This document shows positions 34,414 to 45,695 of a stretch of 64,000 nucleotides of DNA, one piece after another. This stretch comes from Thioalkalivibrio sp. ALE31. GTDB taxonomy: Bacteria > Pseudomonadota > Gammaproteobacteria > Ectothiorhodospirales > Ectothiorhodospiraceae. Positions within the stretch are counted from its first letter, which is position 1; each line of letters starts with the position of its first letter. Where the stretch lies: NCBI RefSeq assembly GCF_000377405.1, contig NZ_KB905020.1:496001-560000 (forward strand). Reading direction: 5' to 3'. The translations under genes and the position numbers were made by a program. The notes beneath the pieces are model-generated. The model saw only the letters and a program-made list of their open reading frames with translations, was not told where the DNA came from and did no database searches.

Positions 34414-36183
34414 TCAATCTTCGTGTCGCAGTTGGTCATCGCCCTCTGCATTATCGAGTAGATCCTCTGTCTCAGCCATTGGTGACTCTGGTTGCTGGCC
34501 GTTTAGTAACGCCAATATCGGGGAAACGCGAGAGAGTGCATTACCTAGCCTTTGTGCGCGAAGTTCGTTTTCCATTTGAGCGGTAAATGCTGCCAGTGTG
34601 GCCGCATGTTGGAGTTTCGCGGGAACCGCCCCCATCGTTCGGAGTTCTCGCCACTGATCACGCGCAATAGGCCAGCCGGCTCCCTGTGGCTCCATCGTCC
34701 AGTGGGTCCAGTCCAATACACAGATGGACGCTCCGTCCAGACCAATGCAGACCTGTTGGGGACGAACACGGAGAAGGGTGTAAACGACTGGTAGATGGCT
34801 GAGCCGCTCCCTCCACTCCTCGATATGCCGGCCTAACGTATGCAGCTTCCCGCGCTCGACAGCATCAGCGGCGGGGCGGAGTTGGCGCAGCCACCCAGGA
34901 TTCAGTCGTTGTGGCAATAGAACATGAGAACGGATGTATCGCCGGCGCATTTGTGCGCCAGGTGCAAGGGTAAGGAGAGTACAGCGGGCGTCGAGTATAT
35001 GGCGCCGTGTCACGCCTTTGCCTGGTGGCTGTAGCCCAGGGGAAAGCTCGTACACGTGACACCGATGCGTGTCTATTTCTGTCGCGCCCACCCAAGCGGG
35101 CGCCGGCAGCCCCGCCGGGGCGTCGCTCAGGAGGCTTGCTTCGTGCTCGGCTCGGCTGGTGGCTCGAAGGGCGAATAACTTAATCAGGAGCTGCCTTCCG
35201 CCCGCTAGCTCAGCCTTCAAGCAGGCGATATCCCGGGTGGAGGCGGGCCACCAATCACCCTCTGCGTTGATCGGAGCTTCGTCAATCCCGACTCGGGCAA
35301 GGACCTCAGCTATCCACTCGGAACGGCGTTCTGGCTGAATCAAGTCCTCGAAGGGACTGGGTTTGGGTCGAGTTGTGGCGACGGGGCTGTATGCGATGCC
35401 GTGAAAGAAAAGGGCATCGAGTCTGTGGCGCTGGCTATACAGTTTGCGCAATTTGACCGATGAGCTGGCCAGCTTGTTAAGCATCTGCCGCGAGAGCAGC
35501 AGAGCGATCATCGCCGGGATCAAGCCCGGGGGGCTCCGAAAAAGGAAATCGACCACCAGCCAGGCAAACGCCAGAAGGAAACCAGCACCCGCGATGGGCT
35601 GCAGAATCTGGGGCAAGGATCGATCCAGCCGATCACGGAATGCTCCGCTCAACCTCATCGCGCCCAGGACGCCAGAAGCGGCAACCGCGACGTAGCCCAG
35701 TAGCAGCCCGGCGACGGCCGGGTACAACACGGAAAGCACGACGATTGACAACCCAACAAACACCGCACCGGAAAGGGCCCCGGTGTAGCTCTGATACGCG
35801 TTGGATGCGATCGCATTCTGATTGTCAAACAAAACGAGCTTGCGATGGCGTTGCAGGAGCTTCTGGGCCCCCCGGCCTGCTCCAAACTGGATGACCCGTT
35901 CAGCTCCCAGGTGCAGCAGATAGAACGCGATGGTGGCGATGCTCAGCCAGATGATCAGCGAGTCCCGATCGTACTGTTCGAAAACGGGCGGCAAGTAGCG
36001 AGGAATGCCTTCCGAGCCCAACAGGATGATGACCTTGAGGGGCAGGAAGAAGGCTAGCAACATCCCAATTTGCGAGACAAGCGTGGCAACCACCACAGCC
36101 GTAGTAGCGCCCGGTACCGACCAGAAGAACTTGGCGCCCAGGCGGCTGCTCCATTTCAGGCTGTCGAGGATGGCGCGGATCAA
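34414..36183 (-). CDS. ABC-exporter-like membrane domain fused to a kinase-like domain
   Basis: About 589 residues. The first 260 show six membrane segments in the layout of an ABC exporter membrane domain (about 25-55, 75-100, 135-175 and 195-230), with a cytoplasmic loop containing LVLFDNQNAIASNAYQSY and a helix RQMLNKLASSSVKLRKLY before the expected ATPase. No ATPase follows. Instead residues about 280-540 look like a diverged aminoglycoside-phosphotransferase or kinase fold: RQLLIKLFALRATSRAEHEA would carry the ATP Lys (about 335) and CVLDWTHWTM the metal-binding Asp (about 491). A normal catalytic HxD loop is not evident. It lies in the glycan locus upstream of the capsule-like gene. The start is a TTG at 36183; the longer frame runs through repeats. 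Function unknown. Confidence 0.55.
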   Translation of the reverse strand: MIRAILDSLKWSSRLGAKFFWSVPGATTAVVVATLVSQIGMLLAFFLPLKVIILLGSEGIPRYLPPVFEQYDRDSLIIWLSIATIAFYLLHLGAERVIQFGAGRGAQKLLQRHRKLVLFDNQNAIASNAYQSYTGALSGAVFVGLSIVVLSVLYPAVAGLLLGYVAVAASGVLGAMRLSGAFRDRLDRSLPQILQPIAGAGFLLAFAWLVVDFLFRSPPGLIPAMIALLLSRQMLNKLASSSVKLRKLYSQRHRLDALFFHGIAYSPVATTRPKPSPFEDLIQPERRSEWIAEVLARVGIDEAPINAEGDWWPASTRDIACLKAELAGGRQLLIKLFALRATSRAEHEASLLSDAPAGLPAPAWVGATEIDTHRCHVYELSPGLQPPGKGVTRRHILDARCTLLTLAPGAQMRRRYIRSHVLLPQRLNPGWLRQLRPAADAVERGKLHTLGRHIEEWRERLSHLPVVYTLLRVRPQQVCIGLDGASICVLDWTHWTMEPQGAGWPIARDQWRELRTMGAVPAKLQHAATLAAFTAQMENELRAQRLGNALSRVSPILALLNGQQPESPMAETEDLLDNAEGDDQLRHED

Positions 36184-36255
36184 GGGGTTGCCGCCTGATT
36201 GGATGACGTTGTTGGTACCCGGCGAATGATTTGGGCGGCGGTGGCTTCTAGACCT

Positions 36256-36568
36256 GTAGGAGCCGAGCCCTCTCGGCGATGGGGCGCTGGATGGGTCCGA
36301 TCGGCCAGGGGCTGGCCTCCTACATTGGCTACCGCGGCCGTGCGGCCGCGCGGGTCCAGCAAGAGCAGGTTCCACTCCGGTACGGTCAACGCACGGGCCA
36401 TGGTTTCGTCCACATACCGTTCGCAGAGCGTGCCGCCATACGGCGTGATCAATTCCATTCGATAATCCACTACTCGATCCATACAAATCCCGTGGGAGCC
36501 TGCTCGCAGGCGAAGCCCCTGCCCGCGCCCGACTCTGGCAGGGGCTTCGCCGCCAAGGCGGTTCCTAC
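36256..36568. repeat. BIME and REP pair
   Basis: The 380 bases between the fusion gene and the MarR-type gene hold a BIME (36256-36323), whose left half has an altered core, and an inverted REP pair (36492-36568). A short open stretch between them has no convincing gene. Confidence 0.8.
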
Positions 36569-36984
36569 AGGGCGGATTCGCCATGGTCCTTGAGATCCGC
36601 GCGCAGTTGCTCGATCTCGGTCATCAGCGCCTCGTGCTCGGCGCGTTTGCGTTTGAGCAGGTGATACGCCAGGCGTGCCTTCTCCTGCAGACCGCCCGGG
36701 GTCAGCTTGTACAGGTAGGCGGAGCGATTGTCGGAGCGGCGAAAGTTCTGCGCCTTTACCCAGCCGCGATCGAGCAGCGCCTTCAGCGCGTAGTGAGTCT
36801 TGCCAACGGACAGCCCCAGCGCCCGCGCGATCTGGCGCTGGCTCATCTCGGGGTCCGCCTCCAGCAGGCGAAGTACCTGGTACTGGGTATCGTCGTTGAT
36901 CAACCTGCCGGTCCAAAGCCGCGCAGCGGCGACTGCGTTCACGCATTGAGCGCGCATTGGACCACGCACCATACCCCGCCGCAA
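36565..36984 (-). CDS. MarR-family EPS-associated transcriptional regulator
   Basis: A winged-helix protein of the type that sits in exopolysaccharide and capsule clusters. The core is DTQYQVLRLLEADPEMSQRQ, IARALGLSVGKTHYALKALL, DRGWVKAQNFRRSDN, followed by LTPGGLQEKARLAYHLLKRK and a coiled C-terminal helix. The family normally starts just before the DTQYQ part, so the first 25 codons may not be used; a TTG at 36903 would fit, but no start has a good ribosome site. It lies between Ugd and the membrane-fusion gene and probably controls the glycan locus. Confidence 0.82.
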   Translation of the reverse strand: MRRGMVRGPMRAQCVNAVAAARLWTGRLINDDTQYQVLRLLEADPEMSQRQIARALGLSVGKTHYALKALLDRGWVKAQNFRRSDNRSAYLYKLTPGGLQEKARLAYHLLKRKRAEHEALMTEIEQLRADLKDHGESAL

Positions 36985-36994
36985 GCCAACCCCT

Positions 36995-37100
36995 GTAGAA
37001 GCCTGCTTGCAGGCAAACGTTCCTGGCCACGTTGGGGCTGGCTGGGCTTCGTGCCAAGGGATGGCTTTGGCGGGGGCTTCGCGAGCAAGCTCGCTCCCAC
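36995..37100. repeat. Inverted REP pair
   Basis: A GTAGAAGCCTGC unit and a distant inverted partner ending CGCTCCCAC, filling the gap between the regulator and ugd. Confidence 0.75.
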
Positions 37101-37121
37101 AGGTTGTTGACTGGGGTCTGG

Positions 37122-38288
37122 TTAGTCGCTGTTGAAGAGGTCGCGGGTGTAGATCTTGTCGGGCTGGTCGCGGATGTCGTCGGTGATGCGGTTGGCGACG
37201 ATGACGTCGCTGATGCGCTTGAACTCGTCGAGGTCGCGGATGACGCGGGAGCGGTAGAAGTCGTCTTCGGGCAGTTCAGGCTCGTAGACGACGACCTCGA
37301 TGCCCTTGGCCTTGATGCGTTTCATCACGCCCTGGATGGCGGAGGCGCGGAAGTTGTCGGAGCCGCTCTTCATCACCAGCCGGTAGATCCCGACCACCCG
37401 GGGCTGGCGCTTGATGACCGCATCCGCGATGAAGTCCTTGCGCGTCCGGTTGGCATCCACAATGGCCTTGATGATGTTGTTGGGCACATCGTCGTAGTTC
37501 GCCAGGAGCTGCTTGGTATCTTTCGGCAGGCAGTACCCCCCGAACCCGAACGACGGGTTGTTGTAGTGGCTTCCTATGCGCGGGTCCAGACAAACGCCAT
37601 CGATGATCTGGCGGGTGTCCAGACCATTGGCCTCGGCGTAGCTGTCCAGCTCGTTGAAGTACGCCACGCGCATGGCCAGATAGGTGTTGGCGAACAGCTT
37701 GATCGCCTCGGCCTCGGTGGAGTCGGTGAAGACCATGGGGATATCGTCGTCGACCGCGCCTTCCGCCAGCAGGTTGGCGAATGCCTGGGCCCGGTCGGAC
37801 CGCTCGCCGACGATGATGCGGGAGGGGTGCAGATTGTCGTACAGTGCCCGGCCCTCGCGCAGGAATTCCGGCGAGAACAGGATGTTGTCGGTTTCCATCT
37901 GCGCGCGGATCTCGCGCGTGTAGCCGACCGGCACGGTGGATTTGATGACCATCGTGGCGTGCGGGTTGATGGTCAGCACGTCGCGGATGACCGACTCCAC
38001 CGTGGAGGTGTTGAAGTAGTTGGTCTGCGGGTCGTAGTCCGTGGGCGTGGCGATGATGATGAAGTCCGCGCCCTCGTAGGCCGCCTGCTTGTCCAGCGTC
38101 GCCTTGAGGTTCAGCGCGCGGTTCTCGAGGAAATCCTGGATCTCGGCATCGATGATCGGGGACTGCCGGCGGTTGATCTGCTCGACCTTCTCCGGCACCA
38201 CATCCAGCGCGACCACCTCGTGGTGCTGCGCGAGCAGGACGGCGTTGGAAAGCCCGACATAGCCGGTTCCGGCAACTGCGATTTTCAT
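37122..38288 (-). CDS. ugd: UDP-glucose 6-dehydrogenase (Ugd family)
   Basis: Oxidises UDP-glucose, or a related UDP-hexose, to the uronate. The 388-residue protein is the short Escherichia coli-type Ugd: [20 protein letters not shown] at the start, STVPVGYT near 115, SPEFLREG near 137, and the catalytic Cys in [15 protein letters not shown] near 250. The open frame extends 50 codons upstream through a REP repeat. The ATG at 38288 with an AAAGGAAG site was chosen. It would provide uronic acid for the glycan made by the locus. Confidence 0.93.
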   Translation of the reverse strand: MKIAVAGTGYVGLSNAVLLAQHHEVVALDVVPEKVEQINRRQSPIIDAEIQDFLENRALNLKATLDKQAAYEGADFIIIATPTDYDPQTNYFNTSTVESVIRDVLTINPHATMVIKSTVPVGYTREIRAQMETDNILFSPEFLREGRALYDNLHPSRIIVGERSDRAQAFANLLAEGAVDDDIPMVFTDSTEAEAIKLFANTYLAMRVAYFNELDSYAEANGLDTRQIIDGVCLDPRIGSHYNNPSFGFGGYCLPKDTKQLLANYDDVPNNIIKAIVDANRTRKDFIADAVIKRQPRVVGIYRLVMKSGSDNFRASAIQGVMKRIKAKGIEVVVYEPELPEDDFYRSRVIRDLDEFKRISDVIVANRITDDIRDQPDKIYTRDLFNSD

Positions 38289-38345
38289 CCCTTGCTTCCT
38301 TTCAGTCTGGATCTTTGTGTCTGCGTTTGCGGTTGCCTCGAACCC

Positions 38346-38422
38346 GTAGGAGCCGCCTTGGCGGCGAAGCCCCTGCCAGGGTCCGGCTTTGGCAGGGGCT
38401 TCGCCTGCGATCAGGCTCCTAC
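38346..38422. repeat. Inverted REP pair
   Basis: GTAGGAGCCGCCTTGGCGGC with an inverted partner ending GGCTCCTAC. It lies in the 233-base gap between the dehydratase and ugd, where the ugd promoter must also lie if it has its own. Confidence 0.85.
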
Positions 38423-38521
38423 AGGGGGGCTGAACCACCGCACGCGATTATTCAGGGCCCGAGGATACTGAGGCGCGATGAACAATGATGCGATCGGAGG
38501 CACGAAAGGCTAACGATCTGC

Positions 38522-40435
38522 TTACCCCGCGAACCGTTCTTGCGGCGGGTGGTCGGCTGGGGCGTATTCGTGCACCACTGCGCGGATCGTGTGGCAGGCG
38601 CGCTCGGTATCCATCTCGCGCTCGGCCTGGTCCAGCTGGCTCAGGGCCGCCTGCAGATCCTGTGGCGCGACGCAGTCCTCGCGGGCGCGCATGATCCGGG
38701 CATGCGCGGTGGGCTCGACGTTGTCGCCGATCAGCAACTCCTCGTAGAGCTTCTCGCCCGGGCGCAGGCCGGTGAAGACGATCTCGACCCCGTCCTCGGG
38801 CATGCCGTCTTCCTTCACCTGGCGTCCGTGCAGGCGGATCATGCGCCGGGCGAGGTCGATGATCCTGACCGGCTCGCCCATGTCCAGCACATAGACCTCG
38901 CCACCTTCCGCCATGGCACCGGCCTGGATGACCAGCTCGGCCGCCTCGGGGATGGACATGAAGTAGCGCGTGATCTCCGGGTGGGTCACCGTGACCGGCC
39001 CGCCGTCACGGATCTGCTGGTGGAACAGCGGCACCACGGAGCCGGAGGACCCGAGCACGTTGCCGAAACGCACCATGCTGAAGATCGTGCCGCGCCGCTC
39101 GCGGGCCCGATCCTGCAGGACCATCTCGGCCAGACGCTTGGTGGCTCCCATCACGTTGGTGGGACGCACGGCCTTGTCGGTGGAGATCAGGATGAAGCGT
39201 TCCACACCCGCGTTCAGCGCGGCTTCCGCCAGAACGGCGGTGCCAAAGACGTTGTTGCGCACGCCCTCGATCAGGTTGGACTCGACGATCGGCACGTGCT
39301 TGTAGGCCGCCGCGTGATAGAGCGTCTGCACGCCGTGTTCTTCCAGCACCGCGGCCACGCGCCGCGCATTGGCGACTGATCCCAGGACGGCGTGGATCGC
39401 CGGGTACTGCTCCTGCTGTGCCGCAACCTCCTGCATCTCGCGCTCGATGCTGTAGAGCGCGAACTCGTTGCGCTCGAACAGGATCAGCGCGGCCGGCTCG
39501 AGGCGGATAATGCGCCGGCAAAGCTCCGACCCGATGGAGCCACCCGCCCCGGTCACCATCACCACCCGGCCGCGCACACTGCGGGTGAGCAGCTCCGGGT
39601 CCGGCGGAACCGGATCCCGGCCCAGCAGATCGCCGATGTCGACGTCCTCCAGCTGCTCGAGGCTCGCGTGTCCGGAGACCACTGCCTCCATCGACGGCAC
39701 GGTCTGCACGTACACCGGCAGCGGTTCCAGCTGCTCGAGGATGCGGCGGCGCTCCTGGCGCGTCGCGGAGGGGATGGCCAGCAGCACGCGCCCAACCCGA
39801 AAGCGATCGATCAGACGCGCGAGCTGGGCCGGCTTGTGAACCGGAATTCCGTCGATCGAGCTGCCCTGCAGGCTGCGGTCCTCGTCCACGAACGCGACCA
39901 CTCGGAAGCGGCCTCCGGCCTTGAGCCCGGACAGCAACTGCACACCGGCCTCGCCGGCCCCGAACACGATCACCGGCTCGGCACCCGCCGACGCCTCGAC
40001 GATGGAGCGATACCAGGTGCGCACCAGGAACCGGCTGCCCCCGACGTATAGGAAGGCCACGATCGCGAAGTTGATCGGCACCGAGCGCGGGAAGCTGTCT
40101 ATACGACCGATCGCCGCCGCAGCCCACAGCACGAGCGCGAGCACGGCAACGCCGGCTCCCACCGCCCAGATCGTCCGCGACCCCATAAAGCGGATCACGG
40201 CCCGGTAAAGGCCCAATTTTGCGAATACCGGGATGCCCACCAGCACCACCAGCGGGAACAGCCACCAGGTCTCCAGCATGATCGGCGGGAACGGCTCCGC
40301 CAGGCGGATGGCGAAGCCGGACCACAGCGCCAGCGGCAGCATCACGACATCCGCCAGCACCATGAGCCAGCGCTTCCGCGAGCGCGGCAGATTGAGCAGC
40401 CTTTCCAGGCTCCGGCTCAGCATGAGCTGCAACAC
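38522..40435 (-). CDS. Membrane NDP-sugar 4,6-dehydratase (WbpM/PglF/CapD family)
   Basis: A 637-residue protein with four N-terminal membrane helices (about 23-45, 57-75, 90-110 and 120-137), a first Rossmann domain (IVFGAGEAGVQLL near 156), and a catalytic SDR domain (VTGAGGSIGSEL near 294). The active site reads STDKAVRPTNVMGATKR: Met429 stands where most SDRs have Tyr, as in WbpM-type large dehydratases, with Lys433 kept. RFGNVLGSSGSV and GLRPGEKLYEELL follow. It converts UDP-GlcNAc to the 4-keto-6-deoxy sugar. Its start at 40435 has an alternative ATG four codons in. It is probably the first gene of the glycan locus. Confidence 0.9.
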   Translation of the reverse strand: MLQLMLSRSLERLLNLPRSRKRWLMVLADVVMLPLALWSGFAIRLAEPFPPIMLETWWLFPLVVLVGIPVFAKLGLYRAVIRFMGSRTIWAVGAGVAVLALVLWAAAAIGRIDSFPRSVPINFAIVAFLYVGGSRFLVRTWYRSIVEASAGAEPVIVFGAGEAGVQLLSGLKAGGRFRVVAFVDEDRSLQGSSIDGIPVHKPAQLARLIDRFRVGRVLLAIPSATRQERRRILEQLEPLPVYVQTVPSMEAVVSGHASLEQLEDVDIGDLLGRDPVPPDPELLTRSVRGRVVMVTGAGGSIGSELCRRIIRLEPAALILFERNEFALYSIEREMQEVAAQQEQYPAIHAVLGSVANARRVAAVLEEHGVQTLYHAAAYKHVPIVESNLIEGVRNNVFGTAVLAEAALNAGVERFILISTDKAVRPTNVMGATKRLAEMVLQDRARERRGTIFSMVRFGNVLGSSGSVVPLFHQQIRDGGPVTVTHPEITRYFMSIPEAAELVIQAGAMAEGGEVYVLDMGEPVRIIDLARRMIRLHGRQVKEDGMPEDGVEIVFTGLRPGEKLYEELLIGDNVEPTAHARIMRAREDCVAPQDLQAALSQLDQAEREMDTERACHTIRAVVHEYAPADHPPQERFAG

Positions 40436-40586
40436 CCTTTACGCATTGGCCGCCCGACTCCGATGTCCACCAAAACCACCCGGATACAGTACATCAAGCG
40501 CACAACCCGAGGGCCACCGCGATCCGTCACGGCCCGCGAAGCATAAGCAGCCCCTGATAAAAATACACCCATCCCCAGACACCCCT

Positions 40587-40729
40587 GCAGGAGCCTGCTC
40601 GCAGGCGAATGCCCTCGCCCACGCTGGGAAACCTACCTCGGGCAGGAGCTTCGCGGCCAAGGCCGCTCCCACAGTTGACAGAACCCAGGGCCCCGCTGTG
40701 GGAGCGGCCTTGGCCGCGAAGCCCCTGCC
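40587..40729. repeat. REP cluster on the 3' side of the RAYT gene
   Basis: An inverted pair (40587-40672, left unit beginning GCAGG instead of GTAGG) plus a GTGGGAGCGGCC unit (40698-40729) ending 18 bases from the RAYT stop. It occupies most of the 310-base gap after the dehydratase start. Confidence 0.85.
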
Positions 40730-40746
40730 GAAGTCGATTCAGCCCC

Positions 40747-41202
40747 TCACTCCAACCAGATCGCATCCCACAGCGGATATTGGCCCAGATTACTCACCAG
40801 CCCAGCCCGTAGAGGATTGGCCACCACGTAACGCGCGACGGCCTGCAGGTCCTCTTCCCGCCGCAAGGCGCGATCGTGGAAACCCGGCTGCCAAACCCGG
40901 CAAGGTCGTCCACTCAACTGCCCGATTCGACGAGTCGTGGAACTCTTCACCTTCTGTACGGTGCGGGACAATTCCCCATCGTCAAGTTGCATCAGCCAAT
41001 GGACATGGTCGGGCATGACCACGAAGCAGAGTGTAGTCGCCGTCCCTTCCACCTCACGCAACGCCTGAACCACGCAGCGACCGTGATCGAGCGCGCGAAA
41101 CCAGGCATGCCGATCGGCACATACCGCCGTGACCAGGTAAATCCTTCCGTGCTCGCTGACCCGCCCACGCCGCAACCGGTGGGATCGTGCCTTCCGTGGC
41201 AT
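40747..41202 (-). CDS. REP-associated tyrosine transposase (RAYT)
   Basis: A 151-residue HUH transposase of the REP-associated class. It opens with the RRGRVSEHGRIYLVTAVCAD strand region, has the metal-binding motif in VVMPDHVHWLMQL near 67, and the helix AVARYVVANPLRAGLVSNLG typical of the class near 125. REP palindromes lie on both sides, 18 bases from the 3' end and 37 from the 5' end, the arrangement of a REPtron. It differs in size and flanks from the transposase at 25857. It is a good candidate for the enzyme that spread the GTGGGAGCGGCC family through this genome. Confidence 0.9.
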   Translation of the reverse strand: MPRKARSHRLRRGRVSEHGRIYLVTAVCADRHAWFRALDHGRCVVQALREVEGTATTLCFVVMPDHVHWLMQLDDGELSRTVQKVKSSTTRRIGQLSGRPCRVWQPGFHDRALRREEDLQAVARYVVANPLRAGLVSNLGQYPLWDAIWLE

Positions 41203-41238
41203 CCGAGCCTCCCGAGATTGTTACCACTCCATAGTTCT

Positions 41239-41315
41239 GTGGGAGCGGGCTTGCCCGCGAAGCCCCTGCCCGGGTCCGACTTTGGCAGGGGCTTCGCGGC
41301 CAAGGCCGCTCCCAC
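41239..41315. repeat. Inverted REP pair at the 5' side of the RAYT gene
   Basis: GTGGGAGCGGGCTTGCCCGC to the partner ending CCGCTCCCAC. The inner spacer (CCCGGGTCCGACTTTGGCAG) is the same as in the pair at 42128, 890 bases away. Confidence 0.88.
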
Positions 41316-41356
41316 GGTGCACACCCACCAAACAAACCGTCTCGCCAGAGTTCGAG

Positions 41357-41625
41357 CTAGGTGCGTTGTTCAGCCCAATGAGCGAACTGGGTGTACACCT
41401 GAAGGGCTGGCGTGACAGCGCCGATGACCCGCTCCAGATCGATCGTGTCGTACGGGTGTGTAAGGACGTTGCGCATCGCGCAGGCGTCCATCAACTGCTC
41501 GGCCAGTGTCTCCTCGAGATCAAGATGATCGCGAAGCGTCTCGAAAACGTCGCGGCGAGGCGATAGCCATCGCGGCGCAACATCGACAACTTGCGCTGCA
41601 TCACCTCGGAAGTATCAGGCGGCAT
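41357..41625 (-). pseudogene. HepT-like toxin, internally deleted and frameshifted
   Basis: The start MPPDTSEVMQRKLSMLRR overlaps the MntA-like stop by 11 bases, the usual arrangement of mntA-hepT. The reading frame then runs into a stop. In another frame the C-terminal half is present: VFETLRDHLDLEETLAEQLM, then DACAMRNVLTHPYDTIDLER, with the HepT active-site motif RxxxxHxY (RNVLTHPY). Together the pieces are much shorter than a normal HepT (about 130-140 residues), so about 50 codons from the middle are missing along with the frame. The toxin should be inactive. Confidence 0.7.
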
Positions 41626-42010
41626 CCGAATCCTCTGTCATGTGGCGCTGGAACAGGACGGAATCCGCGTGCAGGAAAAACGCACGGTCCTGCTCCGCAT
41701 GGAATCGCCCTTCACGCTCCTCGAACAGACATTCGCCATCGCGGAACACCTCGAAGCGGGTGACGGGCGACACACGATCCGAAAGGAGCAGAAGATCGAC
41801 CGGGTCGGTCTCGAAGATTTCTTCCAGTTCCCGTTGCCACCGTCCCTGCGTCATCAGGTCCGGCATCGCCTGCGGTTCGACGGCCAGATCCACATCCCGC
41901 CCGTGCCCTTCCCGGGCTACGGACCCGAACAGGATCACCAGTCGCCAGTGGTGCCGGGCGGCGAGTTCATTGATGCGGCTGATCCGTTCCGGCTGAAGCA
42001 TGGGAATCAC
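41615..42010 (-). CDS. mntA: MntA-type minimal nucleotidyltransferase antitoxin
   Basis: A 131-residue protein with the minimal nucleotidyltransferase motif: LVILFGSVAREGHGRDVDLA, the GSxAx9DxD signature, and a third acidic position in DPVDLLLLSD near 78. In complete systems MntA adds AMP to the HepT toxin and so silences it. Its partner here is broken, so it is an orphan antitoxin. Start may be 42010 or the ATG nine bases in. It lies between two near-identical REP pairs. Confidence 0.85.
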   Translation of the reverse strand: MIPMLQPERISRINELAARHHWRLVILFGSVAREGHGRDVDLAVEPQAMPDLMTQGRWQRELEEIFETDPVDLLLLSDRVSPVTRFEVFRDGECLFEEREGRFHAEQDRAFFLHADSVLFQRHMTEDSDAA

Positions 42011-42127
42011 GATTCGAGGCTAAGTCGTATCGTCAGAGTAGCAAAGGCGCGGTCGCTTATCCTCGGCGTTGCCGTGATGAGCCTTGTGGGGGCAGTTTTT
42101 TCAGACCAGATCTGTGGCATCTATCCC

Positions 42128-42204
42128 GTGGGAGCGGCCTTGGCCGCGAAGCTCCTGCCCGGGTCCGACTTTGGCAGGGGCTTCGCGGCCAAGGCCGCTC
42201 CCAC
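42128..42204. repeat. Inverted REP pair, near copy of 41239-41315
   Basis: GTGGGAGCGGCCTTGGCCGC to the partner ending CCGCTCCCAC with the same spacer as at 41239. The rest of the 260-base gap before ligA has nothing I can name. Confidence 0.85.
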
Positions 42205-42271
42205 AAAACAACCCCCACAAATCCACTCCGACCAGACTACTTCCTCCAGCCCAATCCTACAGGTGGGCTCA

Positions 42272-45567
<3,296 letters not shown>

Positions 45568-45695
45568 CCAATCCACGCAGTACCTCGTTTGATTGCAGTG
45601 ATTTTGCCGCGGTTTTTCCGGGCGCCGGGGGTCCGATGGAACCCGTTGTGCCATCCCCTGGAGATTTGGAGCCTCGCAATGACGGGGGGCTTGGC

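Noticed and set aside
38289-38438. Fifty-codon N-terminal extension of Ugd
   Set aside because: It translates a REP pair; [12 protein letters not shown] at 38288 is the known family start.
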